NCBI RefSeq assembly: GCF_039523755.1
Contig: NZ_BAAAFX010000020.1
Location: forward strand, 1 to 64,000
Source of the DNA: Tatumella terrea
Lineage (GTDB): Bacteria > Pseudomonadota > Gammaproteobacteria > Enterobacterales > Enterobacteriaceae
DNA length: 64,000 bases
Reading direction: 5' to 3'
Part shown: in pieces, positions 52,444 to 60,329 of the stretch
Position numbering within the stretch: the first letter of the stretch is position 1
Layout: every line of letters starts with the position of its first letter
The notes under the pieces: generated by a model
Databases searched by the model: none
What the model saw: the letters and a program-made list of their open reading frames with translations, nothing else
Told to the model about the DNA's origin: nothing
Position numbers and translations under genes: made by a program

Positions 52444-53135
52444 GAAGCGGAAACCATCAGGTAGCCTCTGCCGCGCAACGTTTTAAACCACGGATGACCG
52501 TCCAGACGTTCCGGAAGCTTACGCCGCAGGTTAGAGATATGCATATCAATGGCGCGGTCAAAGGGCGTCAGGCGTTTACCCAATACTTCCTGGCTCAAAT
52601 GCTCCCTGGAGACGACCTGGCCAAGATGCTGCGCCAGTAAGTAAAGCAGTGTGAATTCAGTTCCGGTCAGCTCCAGCACCTCTTCCCCAAAGCTCGCTTC
52701 CTGACGGCCCGGATTAAGTTTCAGCTGATCAACCTGTAATGCCGGAGAGGCGTTATCGGTATGTTGCTGCTCACTCCAGTTTGAACGGCGTAAAATGGCA
52801 CGGATTCTGGCTACCAGTTCGCGGTCATTAAACGGTTTTGGCAAATAGTCATCAGCCCCCAGTTCCAAACCCAGAACTCTGTCCAGCTCGCTGCCGCGAG
52901 CTGTCAGCATAATCACCGGGGTCTGGTGCTGCTGGCGGAGTTCTTTTAAAGTATCAATGCCGTTTTTCCGTGGCATCATCACATCTAATAACAGCAGGTC
53001 AATGGAGTTATCCAGCAGAGAAAGTGCTTTCTCGCCGTCGTCCGCCACTATGATTTCAAAGCCTTCCATCTCGAGCAGTTCTTTTAATAAAGACGTTAGC
53101 TCACGATCATCATCAACCAGCAAAATTTTATTCAT
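52440..53135 (-). CDS. cpxR: Response regulator CpxR
   Basis: OmpR-family transcription regulator activated by CpxA. The start at 53135 (MNKILLVDDDRELTSLLKEL) gives 231 residues; its N-terminal stretch follows E. coli CpxR residue for residue. The phosphorylated aspartate is in LLLLDVMMPRKNG, the switch lysine in DDYLPKPFND, and the C-terminal winged helix holds LTGTEFTLLYLL and TPFDRAIDMHISNLRRKL. Confidence 0.98.
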   Translation of the reverse strand: MNKILLVDDDRELTSLLKELLEMEGFEIIVADDGEKALSLLDNSIDLLLLDVMMPRKNGIDTLKELRQQHQTPVIMLTARGSELDRVLGLELGADDYLPKPFNDRELVARIRAILRRSNWSEQQHTDNASPALQVDQLKLNPGRQEASFGEEVLELTGTEFTLLYLLAQHLGQVVSREHLSQEVLGKRLTPFDRAIDMHISNLRRKLPERLDGHPWFKTLRGRGYLMVSAS

Positions 53136-53188
53136 TATGGTTTCCTCCGCAGGAAAAATACCGTGTTCCATGGTGTTCAGGTTGTCAC

Positions 53189-53203
53189 TTTACGTAGTTT
53201 TAC
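53189..53203 (-). promoter_or_regulatory. CpxR box between cpxR and cpxP
   Basis: On the minus strand the sequence reads GTAAA-ACTAC-GTAAA, a perfect GTAAA-N5-GTAAA CpxR site. It lies 84 bp before cpxP and 54 bp before cpxR, so it can serve autoregulation and strong activation of cpxP. Confidence 0.88.
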
Positions 53204-53286
53204 ACCCCCTGACGGATGTTTGCAGCCACTCGATTACACTGGCTTTCGTTGGGTTGAGAAACGCCAGTTCATCTCCGGAGTCAAGG

Positions 53287-53757
53287 ATGCGCCAACTTAT
53301 TTTCGCCGCACTTTCGTCACTGGTTATTGCAGGTTATGCATCGGCACAAGACGAGGTGAATGATTCGGTACCGTTCATGACTAAGGCTGCTGAAAGTATG
53401 ACTGCTGATAGTATGGCGCAGAATCTTCAAAATCATATGTTTGATGGTATTGAATTAACCGAACAGCAGCGTCAGCAGATGCGGGATTTAATGTTTCAGG
53501 CCCGTCAGATGCAACCTGAACCGTTTCTCAGCGAGATGATACAGCAGTACCGGTTAGTGACGGCGCCCTATTTTGATGAAACCGCGGTGCGTATGCAGGC
53601 CGAAAAAATGGCACAGAGATACGTGAGCGAGCAGGTAGAGATGGCCCGGGTCCGCCACCAGATGTTTACTCTGCTAACCCGCGGGCAGCAGGCAACCGTA
53701 CAAAAGAATTTTGAGTTACGCATCGATGATATGCGTGGCATCAGCCAGTTACCGTAA
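53287..53757 (+). CDS. cpxP: Periplasmic Cpx pathway inhibitor CpxP
   Basis: Periplasmic adaptor that binds CpxA and dampens signalling, and helps DegP degrade misfolded proteins. The ATG at 53287 has a GGAG site and gives a signal peptide (cut near YASA, residues 17-20) and 156 residues in total. Two LTxxQ motifs are seen (residues 57-61 and 130-134), with the second read LTRGQ. MFDGIELTEQQRQQMRDLM follows E. coli CpxP closely. The N-terminal 40 mature residues differ. The 3' region carries CpxQ. Confidence 0.94.
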   Translation: MRQLIFAALSSLVIAGYASAQDEVNDSVPFMTKAAESMTADSMAQNLQNHMFDGIELTEQQRQQMRDLMFQARQMQPEPFLSEMIQQYRLVTAPYFDETAVRMQAEKMAQRYVSEQVEMARVRHQMFTLLTRGQQATVQKNFELRIDDMRGISQLP

Positions 53758-53805
53758 CCAGCAGTGCTGATTACCGTAAAGCAGTACCAACAGTATGCCG
53801 TACCC

Positions 53806-53863
53806 TTTTCCTTGCCATAGACACCATCCCTGTCTTCCCCCTCAGTCATGAGGGGTTTTTTTT
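53806..53863 (+). ncRNA. cpxQ: CpxQ small RNA from the cpxP 3' region
   Basis: The 58-nt sequence from TTTTCCTTGCC to the end of the T-run matches E. coli CpxQ almost base for base up to the terminator loop. CpxQ is cut by RNase E from cpxP mRNA and with Hfq represses inner-membrane protein mRNAs. The terminator stem is CCCCTCA / TGAGGGG followed by eight Ts. The last part doubles as a phage attachment site (see 53822). Confidence 0.9.
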
Positions 53864-53866
53864 GTC
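53822..53866 (+). mobile_element. Prophage attachment site, left copy
   Basis: 45 bp from CACCATCCCTGTC to TTTTGTC are repeated without change at 55074-55118. The copy here is the 3' part of CpxQ with its terminator. An integrase fragment follows 107 bp downstream. P2-like phages are known to use the cpxP-fieF gap as integration site. Confidence 0.88.
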
Positions 53867-53973
53867 AGGTACTTAGAAAAAATCCCTTATAAATCAGACC
53901 TCCTTGCAACAGCCATCAGCAGTTACAAGAAGGATATAGCGTTACGGGTGTAGACAATATGTAGACAACATTG

Positions 53974-54145
53974 TCACACCGCCAGTCTGCCGCCGGGAGG
54001 GTTTAACGTTACTGCGTGATGCAGGTAATCGGGGGTAAGGTGAGCATAAACCATCGTCTGTTGTCTGCTGGCATGCCCCGGTATTTGCTGTAACGCAATA
54101 ATATTCCCCCCATTCATCATGAACCAGCTTGCGAACGTGAGCTCT
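53974..54145 (-). pseudogene. int: C-terminal fragment of a P2-like phage integrase
   Basis: On the minus strand one frame reads TFASWFMMNGGNIIALQQ, then PGHASRQQTMVYAHLTPDYL and ends NPPGGRLAV before a stop. It resembles the C-terminal catalytic part of P2-type tyrosine integrases (TFASHFMMNGGN, LGHTDIKMTMRYAH). The active-site tyrosine (VYAH) and the LGH-type histidine (PGH) are still there, but the frame has a stop upstream and no start, so only about 57 codons remain. Confidence 0.85.
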
Positions 54146-54159
54146 TCCCTTTGTTCAGT

Positions 54160-54396
54160 TCAGGTATGGTGCTTTTTGTTGAGTCGGTGACGCATGTAAA
54201 CTCCCCCGATCAGTGCGCCGGTTATAACAGTCAGGGGAGCACCAATAACGAATAATGCCGTATTCTGATTCATTTCATCATTACTGAGTACGGGGCCGTT
54301 AATTAACAGAGCGAGTCTGGGAAAACAGGCTATAAACGCCAGCAGGAACAGCATCCCTCCGATGAATGCTGATATGCTTATTTTTAACGCCTTCAT
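54160..54396 (-). CDS. Small two-helix membrane protein next to the amidase
   Basis: A 78-residue protein with two predicted membrane helices (about 5-25 and 47-67) joined by a polar loop, and a basic C-terminus (YMRHRLNKKHH). Its ATG overlaps the stop of the upstream amidase gene by 4 nt (ATGA), which fixes the start and shows coupled translation. I know no family for it. The coupling suggests that it protects against the amidase or helps its release (holin-like); the sequence does not decide between these. It lies within the prophage remnant. Confidence 0.68.
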   Translation of the reverse strand: MKALKISISAFIGGMLFLLAFIACFPRLALLINGPVLSNDEMNQNTALFVIGAPLTVITGALIGGVYMRHRLNKKHHT

Positions 54397-54908
54397 CGCA
54401 CTTTCCAAAACCAGATTTCTCTGGAGTTAAAAAAATCGCTGGCGACTCCTTCCACATGAAAACCCCATTGGATACGGAACCAGGTGAATCTTGCTGTCAG
54501 TCGTTCGCCGTTCCACAGGTCGATGTGATCGCCGGTGCGGTTAGCAAATGTCTCATTTCCACGCCTCCAGAAATCTTTAAAGAATATGATCCCCCTCTCA
54601 TGTCTCAAAACAGACTCAAAATTTTTAACTGTCACTTTTACCACAGGGGCCATGCCATTGAACGGGCTAATCCGCAGGGCGTTAGCCAGTTCTTCAGCCC
54701 GCAATATATGTCCCTCTTTTTTGGGGTGATACCAGCAGAACGCAGCTTTTAGTTTGGTAGCATCGCAGCCACAACGGGCCAGTGCCGTACCCAGGCGGAT
54801 AGCGCATTGATCATCAAAAGCTTTGAGGCCGTTAGGCAGGCGGCAAGGGTTTGCATCACCTTTAATTTCAGGATGGGCATTCCATAAAGATTCAAACGAT
54901 AAAGCCAT
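54393..54908 (-). CDS. Tae4-like peptidoglycan amidase (putative type VI effector)
   Basis: A 171-residue protein that resembles the Tae4 family of DL-endopeptidase amidases delivered by type VI secretion. The NlpC/P60-like catalytic cysteine would be Cys35 in FDDQCAIRLGTAL and the histidine His128 in TGDHIDLWNG; GHILRAEELANAL (67-79) and RGIIFFKDFW (105-114) are further family-like stretches. No signal peptide is present, so export would need a secretion system or phage lysis. No VgrG, Hcp or PAAR gene is in the window. The gene sits between the phage attachment repeats with a small membrane protein, like a phage-borne cargo pair. It is preceded by a terminator at 54973. Confidence 0.72.
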   Translation of the reverse strand: MALSFESLWNAHPEIKGDANPCRLPNGLKAFDDQCAIRLGTALARCGCDATKLKAAFCWYHPKKEGHILRAEELANALRISPFNGMAPVVKVTVKNFESVLRHERGIIFFKDFWRRGNETFANRTGDHIDLWNGERLTARFTWFRIQWGFHVEGVASDFFNSREIWFWKVR

Positions 54909-54972
54909 AACGCAACTCCTGTAACGTTAAGTGTTGAGAGATCACGTGTTAGCACAAAGTTTAAGCAAAAGA

Positions 54973-54997
54973 AAATCCCCGGCGAACCGGGGATTTT
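54973..54997 (+). terminator. Terminator at the prophage remnant's right end
   Basis: AATCCCCGG and CCGGGGATT pair around a CGAA loop and are followed by Ts on the plus strand. On the minus strand an A-rich stretch in front makes it near-symmetrical. Confidence 0.75.
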
Positions 54998-55073
54998 TTC
55001 GAAGTGTAGTCAATATGCAGACGAATATTAGGATAAAACCTTTTATTACAATATTTTAATGAATGTATTTCTT

Positions 55074-55118
55074 CACCATCCCTGTCTTCCCCCTCAGTCA
55101 TGAGGGGTTTTTTTTGTC
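55074..55118 (+). mobile_element. Prophage attachment site, right copy
   Basis: Perfect copy of 53822-53866, including the CpxQ terminator hairpin. Together they bound 1207 bp of remnant. The copy next to fieF has no CpxQ 5' half in front, so the intact small RNA is at the left copy. Confidence 0.88.
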
Positions 55119-55356
55119 TGTTATTTACTGACCCCGGGCTGGGCTGTCCGCATATACGGTGACGGGCATCAGGCCGGGCTGACAGTCATAGCACGAAAAA
55201 AACCGTTTTTTCACCTGCAACACTTGTTACACTGATAAAAAGTGAGCAGTAACAGGGGCGTTACCCTGTGTTCTGTCTGTGGCCTTCCCGACGGGAAGTC
55301 GCTGCGGTCCTTTAAATAAATCACTGTTTCTTGATGTTCAACGTTCAGGAAGGTTT

Positions 55357-56259
55357 ATGGTGAGTTCTTATGCCAGACTGGTGACCTCGGCAGCTATCGC
55401 TGCGACGGTTCTTGCCTGTGTGCTTCTGGTGGTTAAAACGATTGCCTGGTGGTATACCGGTTCGGTCAGTGTATTAGCAGCACTGGTCGATTCACTGGTA
55501 GATGTTGCTGCGTCATTCACTAACCTGCTGGTGGTACGTTACGCCTTACAGCCGGCTGATGATGACCATACGTTTGGTCACGGCAAGGCCGAATCTTTGG
55601 CAGCGCTCGCGCAAAGTATGTTTATCAGCGGGTCGGCGTTATTTTTATTTCTGACCAGCATCCAGCACCTTATTACTCCCGGTCAGCTCAGAGCGCCGGT
55701 TATCGGGGTGGTTGTCGCGATCTGCGCACTGGCTTCAACCCTGATATTGGTTCTTTTTCAGCGCTGGGTCGTCAGTAAAACGCAAAGTCAGGCTATCCGC
55801 GCCGACATGCTGCATTATCAGTCTGATGTCATGATGAACGGAGCCATTGCGCTGGCGTTGATCCTTAGCTGGTATGGTGTTTCCTATGCCGATGCCCTGT
55901 TTGCTTTCGGGATCGGTATCTATATCCTGATCTCCGCGATACGGATGGGGTATGAGGCTGTTCAGTCTTTACTGGACAGGGCACTGCCTGAAGACGATCG
56001 TCAGCAGATTATCAGACTCGTAACCCAATGGCCGGGCGTCTGTGGTGCACATGATTTCCGTAGCCGCCAGTCAGGCGCCACCAAATTTATTCAGCTACAT
56101 CTTGAAATGGCAGATGATTTACCGCTGAGAGCTGCTCATGATCGGGCCGATGCACTCGAAAAAGCCCTGAAGGATATTTTCCCAGCCGCCGATGTGATCA
56201 TCCATCAGGACCCGTCGTCCTCGGTGGCTGAGGATAAACGAGGGATGTTTATTATTTAG
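55357..56259 (+). CDS. fieF: Cation-efflux pump FieF (YiiP)
   Basis: Proton-driven exporter of zinc and ferrous iron from the cation diffusion facilitator family. The start at 55357 (CAGGAAGG site) gives 300 residues, the E. coli length. Six membrane helices lie within about residues 10-205; the transport site aspartates are in AALVDSLVD and the HYQSDVMMN segment, with FGHGKAESLAALAQSMF between. The C-terminal cytoplasmic domain (about 210-290) has GAHDFRSRQSG and DVIIHQDP metal ligands. Confidence 0.96.
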   Translation: MVSSYARLVTSAAIAATVLACVLLVVKTIAWWYTGSVSVLAALVDSLVDVAASFTNLLVVRYALQPADDDHTFGHGKAESLAALAQSMFISGSALFLFLTSIQHLITPGQLRAPVIGVVVAICALASTLILVLFQRWVVSKTQSQAIRADMLHYQSDVMMNGAIALALILSWYGVSYADALFAFGIGIYILISAIRMGYEAVQSLLDRALPEDDRQQIIRLVTQWPGVCGAHDFRSRQSGATKFIQLHLEMADDLPLRAAHDRADALEKALKDIFPAADVIIHQDPSSSVAEDKRGMFII

Positions 56260-56334
56260 CATAAATATCAAAATGTTAAATTTTGCGGTGGCCCGGAGAA
56301 ACGTTATTATTGTCACATAATCGTGTTGAGTGAC

Positions 56335-56348
56335 CTGAATCAATCCGG
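56335..56348 (+). promoter_or_regulatory. Candidate Cra operator of pfkA
   Basis: CTGAATCAATCCGG lies 119 bp before pfkA and keeps the TGAATC half-site; E. coli pfkA has a Cra site with CTGAATCAATTCAG at the like position. The second half-site is weaker here. Cra would repress pfkA when glycolytic flux is low. A possible -10 hexamer (TATGAT) follows near 56364. Confidence 0.55.
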
Positions 56349-56466
56349 TCATAAACGTTTGGTATATGATAGAGCGAAATGAATTCTAATTGTCGACGCG
56401 GATACAGATAATGGTCGCGTTGAGTGCAAAGATTAACCCTTAGTTTCAGACTATCCAGAGGTTGTC

Positions 56467-57429
56467 ATGATCAAAAAAATCGGTGTATTGACCAGTGGCG
56501 GGGATTCCCCTGGCATGAATGCAGCTATCCGCGGCGTGGTCCGTGCCGGATTAGGAGAAGGGCTGGAAGTTTTTGGGATCTATGATGGCTACCTCGGATT
56601 GTATGAAGACAGGATGGTCAGCCTCGATCGCTACAGTGTTTCGGACCTGATTAATCATGGCGGGACGTTTCTGGGGTCCGCTCGTTTCCCGGAATTTCGT
56701 GAAGAATCGACCCGTATGATTGCAATGGAAAATATGAAAAAACGCGGGCTGGATGCGCTGGTAGTGATCGGTGGTGACGGTTCTTATATGGGGGCTAAGC
56801 GACTGACTGAGATGGGCTTCCCCTGCATTGGCTTACCGGGCACCATTGATAACGATGTGGCAGGAACGGACTACACCATCGGTTACCATACGGCTCTTGA
56901 AACTGTGGTTGAAGCGATAGACCGTCTGCGGGACACCTCTTCGTCTCATCAACGTATTTCGATTGTTGAGGTCATGGGCCGGCATTGCGGTGATTTAACA
57001 CTGGCTGCAGCGATTGCCGGTGGCTGTGAGTTTTTTGTGACGCCGGAAATTCCGTATACCCGGGAAGAGTTACTGGCTGAGATTAACGCCGGTATTGCGA
57101 AAGGTAAGAAACATGCCATCGTTGCCATCACCGAACTTATCTGTGATGTCAGTGAACTGGCGCGTTATATTGAAAAAGAGACCGGCCGGGAAACCCGTGC
57201 GACGGTACTGGGCCATATTCAGCGGGGCGGGGCACCCTGTGCTTACGATCGGATTCTGGCTTCGCGTATGGGGACTTACGCGATAGACCTGTTGTTACAG
57301 GGTTATGGCGGTCGTTGCGTCGGTGTGCAGAACGAAAAAATGGTACATCACGATATCATTGATGCCATCGAAAATATGAAGCGTCCTTTCCGGAAAGATG
57401 TGCTCGAAACTGCCAAGAGATTGTATTAA
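56467..57429 (+). CDS. pfkA: 6-phosphofructokinase isozyme I
   Basis: Phosphorylates fructose 6-phosphate with ATP, the committed step of glycolysis, as an allosteric tetramer. The 320-residue protein has GVLTSGGDSPGMNAAIRG with the ATP site, GGDGSYMGAKRL, the catalytic PGTIDNDVAGTDYTIG, and the effector-site arginines in RATVLGHIQRGG. Length is that of E. coli PfkA. Confidence 0.98.
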   Translation: MIKKIGVLTSGGDSPGMNAAIRGVVRAGLGEGLEVFGIYDGYLGLYEDRMVSLDRYSVSDLINHGGTFLGSARFPEFREESTRMIAMENMKKRGLDALVVIGGDGSYMGAKRLTEMGFPCIGLPGTIDNDVAGTDYTIGYHTALETVVEAIDRLRDTSSSHQRISIVEVMGRHCGDLTLAAAIAGGCEFFVTPEIPYTREELLAEINAGIAKGKKHAIVAITELICDVSELARYIEKETGRETRATVLGHIQRGGAPCAYDRILASRMGTYAIDLLLQGYGGRCVGVQNEKMVHHDIIDAIENMKRPFRKDVLETAKRLY

Positions 57430-57441
57430 TTCAATAAGCTG

Positions 57442-57459
57442 CCGGCAGTTCTCTGCCGG
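57442..57459 (+). terminator. pfkA terminator
   Basis: CCGGCAG and CTGCCGG pair around TTCT, 12 nt after the stop. A short T-run follows some bases later. Confidence 0.6.
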
Positions 57460-57564
57460 TACGCGTCTTTTATTCGTTTGAGATATAAAAACGATTTTTT
57501 AGTTCTTTAAGTTATTTTTCCGGTTATGCCACCCTGTCTCTCTATAACACCAGGGGGGCGAAAA

Positions 57565-58554
57565 ATGAAGAAATGGCATGTGGGTCTGGCATTACTGATG
57601 GTTTCCGGAAGCACGCTGGCAAAAGATTATCAGTTGCTGAATGTCTCTTATGATCCTACCAGAGAATTTTATGAGCAATATAACAAAGCGTTCAGTGCTC
57701 ACTATAAACAGGAAACCGGCGATAATGTGATTATTCGTCAGTCGCATGGCGGCTCCGGCAAGCAGGCGACCTCGGTAATTAACGGTATCAGAGCGGATGT
57801 GGTCACTCTGGCACTGCAATCGGATGTGGATGCCATCGCTAATAGCGGCCGGATTAATAAAGACTGGATCAAGCGCCTGCCTGATAACTCAGCTCCTTAC
57901 ACCTCAACCATTGTTTTCCTTGTCCGCAAAGGAAACCCGAAGCATATCCATGACTGGAATGATTTGATCAAGCCTGGTGTGGCCGTTATTACCCCGAACC
58001 CGAAAACGTCCGGCGGTGCGCGCTGGAACTACCTGGCAGCCTGGGGTTATGCACTGGATAATAATCACGGTGACCAGCAGAAGGCTCAGGCATTCGTTAA
58101 AGCATTGTATAAAAATGTTCAGGTGCAGGATTCCGGTGCCCGTGGTGCGACTAATACCTTCGCAGAACGCGGCATCGGGGATGTCCTGATCGCCTGGGAA
58201 AACGAAGCCTATCTGGCAAAAAATAAGCTCAAAGACCAGGATTTTGAAATCATCACCCCGAGTGAGTCTATTCTTGCAGAGCCTACGGTGGCCGTTGTCG
58301 ACAAAGTGGTTGATGAACGTGGTACCCGTAAAGTGGCGGAAGATTATCTTAAGTATCTGTATTCCAAAGAAGGGCAGACGATTGCGGCCGAAAATTACTA
58401 TCGTCCGCGTGATCCGCAGGTTGCGAAACAGTTCGCGTCACAATTCAAGCCGGTTAAGCTGTTTACGGTCGATCAGAAGTTCGGCGGCTGGCAGCAGGCT
58501 CAGAAGACACACTTCAGTGATGGCGGCACTTACGACCAGATCATGAAACCGTAA
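57565..58554 (+). CDS. sbp: Periplasmic sulfate-binding protein
   Basis: Captures sulfate (and thiosulfate less well) for the CysTWA importer. From the ATG at 57565 (GGGGGGCG site) the precursor has 329 residues with a signal peptide cut after STLA (residue 19). Typical segments are LLNVSYDPTREFYEQYN, RQSHGGSGKQATSVINGI, NPKTSGGARWNYLAAWGYAL and YYRPRDPQVA. Same place as in E. coli, between pfkA and cdh. No operon partner; probably CysB-controlled, though I cannot point to a site. Confidence 0.96.
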   Translation: MKKWHVGLALLMVSGSTLAKDYQLLNVSYDPTREFYEQYNKAFSAHYKQETGDNVIIRQSHGGSGKQATSVINGIRADVVTLALQSDVDAIANSGRINKDWIKRLPDNSAPYTSTIVFLVRKGNPKHIHDWNDLIKPGVAVITPNPKTSGGARWNYLAAWGYALDNNHGDQQKAQAFVKALYKNVQVQDSGARGATNTFAERGIGDVLIAWENEAYLAKNKLKDQDFEIITPSESILAEPTVAVVDKVVDERGTRKVAEDYLKYLYSKEGQTIAAENYYRPRDPQVAKQFASQFKPVKLFTVDQKFGGWQQAQKTHFSDGGTYDQIMKP

Positions 58555-58619
58555 CTATCACGGTAAGTGACTTTCCCCCTGATTGACGTAACATAGAGAT
58601 TCGATAAATCAGGGGGATA

Positions 58620-59408
58620 ATGGAGATGAGTGTTTTTACTGGTAAAAAAAAACGATGGTTTAGCATCGCTGTTGTAACGTTATTGGTTTTACTGACGGCT
58701 CTCTTTTTTGTGCACCGCAAAGATCAGGATCACTCCGGGGTGTTATGGAAATTTGTCAGCCAGCAGTGCGTTCCGGACATGGAAAAGAATAACAATCCGG
58801 CCCCTTGTAAAAAAGTGGATATGACCGGAGGGTACGTCCTGTTCAAGGACCTTGTCGGTCCATTGCAATACCTGCTTATGCCGGTCAACAGGATCACCGG
58901 TATCGAAAGCCCGCTGTTACTGCAATCCAACACCCCTGACTTCTTCCTTGCCGCCTGGCGGGAACGGCATCTGTTGTCAGAAACCTACCATGCGCCTATC
59001 CCGGACGATGACCTGGCAATGACCATTAACTCGGTCTCAGGACGAACGCAGAATCAGTTACATATTCATATGTCCTGTCTGCGCCCGGATATTGCAGCAC
59101 AGTTAGCAAAATCCGCATCCGGTTTCGGCCCGGAATGGCAGAGCATTACCCTGCTGTCACATCCGTATCAGATCAGGACGCTGAGTCAGCAGGAACTGGC
59201 GCAGGAAAGCGTCTTTATCCGCGTGGCGCATGAAATTCCCGGAGCATCCTCACAAATGGGGGATTACGGACTCGCTCTGACGGCGTTACCTGATGGTAAG
59301 CTGGTATTACTGGCCGTGAAGAAAGAATTACTGAAAGGGAATACCGGGTCTGCTGAAGAGTTACAGGATCATCAATGTGCGATCCTTAAATCTGCCAGCG
59401 GTGCCTGA
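58620..59408 (+). CDS. cdh: CDP-diacylglycerol diphosphatase
   Basis: Splits CDP-diacylglycerol into phosphatidate and CMP at the membrane. The 262-residue protein has an N-terminal basic stretch and anchor helix (about 14-32), the segment YVLFKDLVGPLQYLLMPVNRITGIESP and the HIT-like catalytic motif LHIHMSCLRPD, and ends with EELQDHQCAIL. It is 11 residues longer than E. coli Cdh, mainly at the ends. Convergent with tpiA. Confidence 0.93.
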   Translation: MEMSVFTGKKKRWFSIAVVTLLVLLTALFFVHRKDQDHSGVLWKFVSQQCVPDMEKNNNPAPCKKVDMTGGYVLFKDLVGPLQYLLMPVNRITGIESPLLLQSNTPDFFLAAWRERHLLSETYHAPIPDDDLAMTINSVSGRTQNQLHIHMSCLRPDIAAQLAKSASGFGPEWQSITLLSHPYQIRTLSQQELAQESVFIRVAHEIPGASSQMGDYGLALTALPDGKLVLLAVKKELLKGNTGSAEELQDHQCAILKSASGA

Positions 59409-59430
59409 GGCACCGCCGGACATTACCGCC

Positions 59431-59451
59431 GCCGGTTTTAACCGGCGTTTT
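59431..59451 (+). terminator. cdh terminator overlapping the tpiA end
   Basis: GCCGGTT and AACCGGC pair closely and are followed by GTTTTT. The hairpin uses the last codons of tpiA on the other strand. Confidence 0.55.
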
Positions 59452-60208
59452 TGGCTGCTGCCGCGGCATTGACGATCACAGCAAACGCATCTGCTTTCAG
59501 TGACGCACCACCGACCAGCGCACCATCAATATCCGGCTGAGTGAAGAGCTCAGCCGCATTTTTATCGTTTACAGAACCACCGTACTGAATGATGACTTGC
59601 TCCGCAATGGCCGCATCTTTCTTAGCGATGTGCTGACGAATAAACTGGTGAATAGCCTGCGCCTGTGCAGGGGTGGCAGATTTACCGGTGCCGATAGCCC
59701 AGATAGGCTCATAAGCAATTACCGCATCTTTGAACGCGTCAGCACCCAATGCATTCAGCACGGCATCGATCTGACGGGCACACACTTCTTCTGTCTTGCC
59801 AGCTTCATTTTCAGATTCAGTTTCGCCAATGCACAGCACCGGGATCAGACCTGCTTCTTTTAAGACAGCAAACTTTTTGGCGATGAACTCATCACTTTCT
59901 TTATGGTAAGTACGGCGTTCTGAGTGACCGATAATAATATATTTTGCACCAATATCTTTTAGCATTTCCGCAGAGATGTCACCGGTGAATGCGCCGGAAA
60001 GATTGATATCGACATTTTGTGCGCCGAGAGAAATATGGCTTCCTGAAAGGGCATGCTTCGCCTGATCGAGGTAGATCACGGGAGGGGCAATGGCAACATC
60101 GCAGCCATCAACACCCGATAATGCTTTACGCAGACCGTCGATCAGATCGCCAGTCATTTGTTTGTTACCATTCAGCTTCCAGTTACCCATAACTAATGGA
60201 TGTCGCAT
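59438..60208 (-). CDS. tpiA: Triosephosphate isomerase
   Basis: Interconverts dihydroxyacetone phosphate and glyceraldehyde 3-phosphate. Of two consecutive ATGs the second (60208) has better spacing to GGAGG and gives MRHPLVMGNWKLNG, 256 residues. Catalytic residues are Lys in NWKLNG, His in IIGHSERR and Glu in AYEPIWAIGTG; the phosphate-binding IIQYGGSVN and ALVGGASLKADAF complete the barrel. Confidence 0.98.
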   Translation of the reverse strand: MRHPLVMGNWKLNGNKQMTGDLIDGLRKALSGVDGCDVAIAPPVIYLDQAKHALSGSHISLGAQNVDINLSGAFTGDISAEMLKDIGAKYIIIGHSERRTYHKESDEFIAKKFAVLKEAGLIPVLCIGETESENEAGKTEEVCARQIDAVLNALGADAFKDAVIAYEPIWAIGTGKSATPAQAQAIHQFIRQHIAKKDAAIAEQVIIQYGGSVNDKNAAELFTQPDIDGALVGGASLKADAFAVIVNAAAAAKNAG

Positions 60209-60329
60209 CATATCCTCCGCATTTACGCGATTCGTTAAATACTACTGCCGTCAGGCAATGGTGTCTGTGGAACAGTATAAAGCTCAAATTTCTTAACTGC
60301 TTTGTTTTTCGTCATAAATCAGCGTCAGA

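Noticed and set aside
54393..54908. Phage lysozyme or endolysin as the identity of the amidase-like gene
   Set aside because: The QCAIRLG and GDHIDLWNG contexts fit Tae4-type cysteine amidases better than glycosidase lysozymes. A lysis role is still possible and noted.
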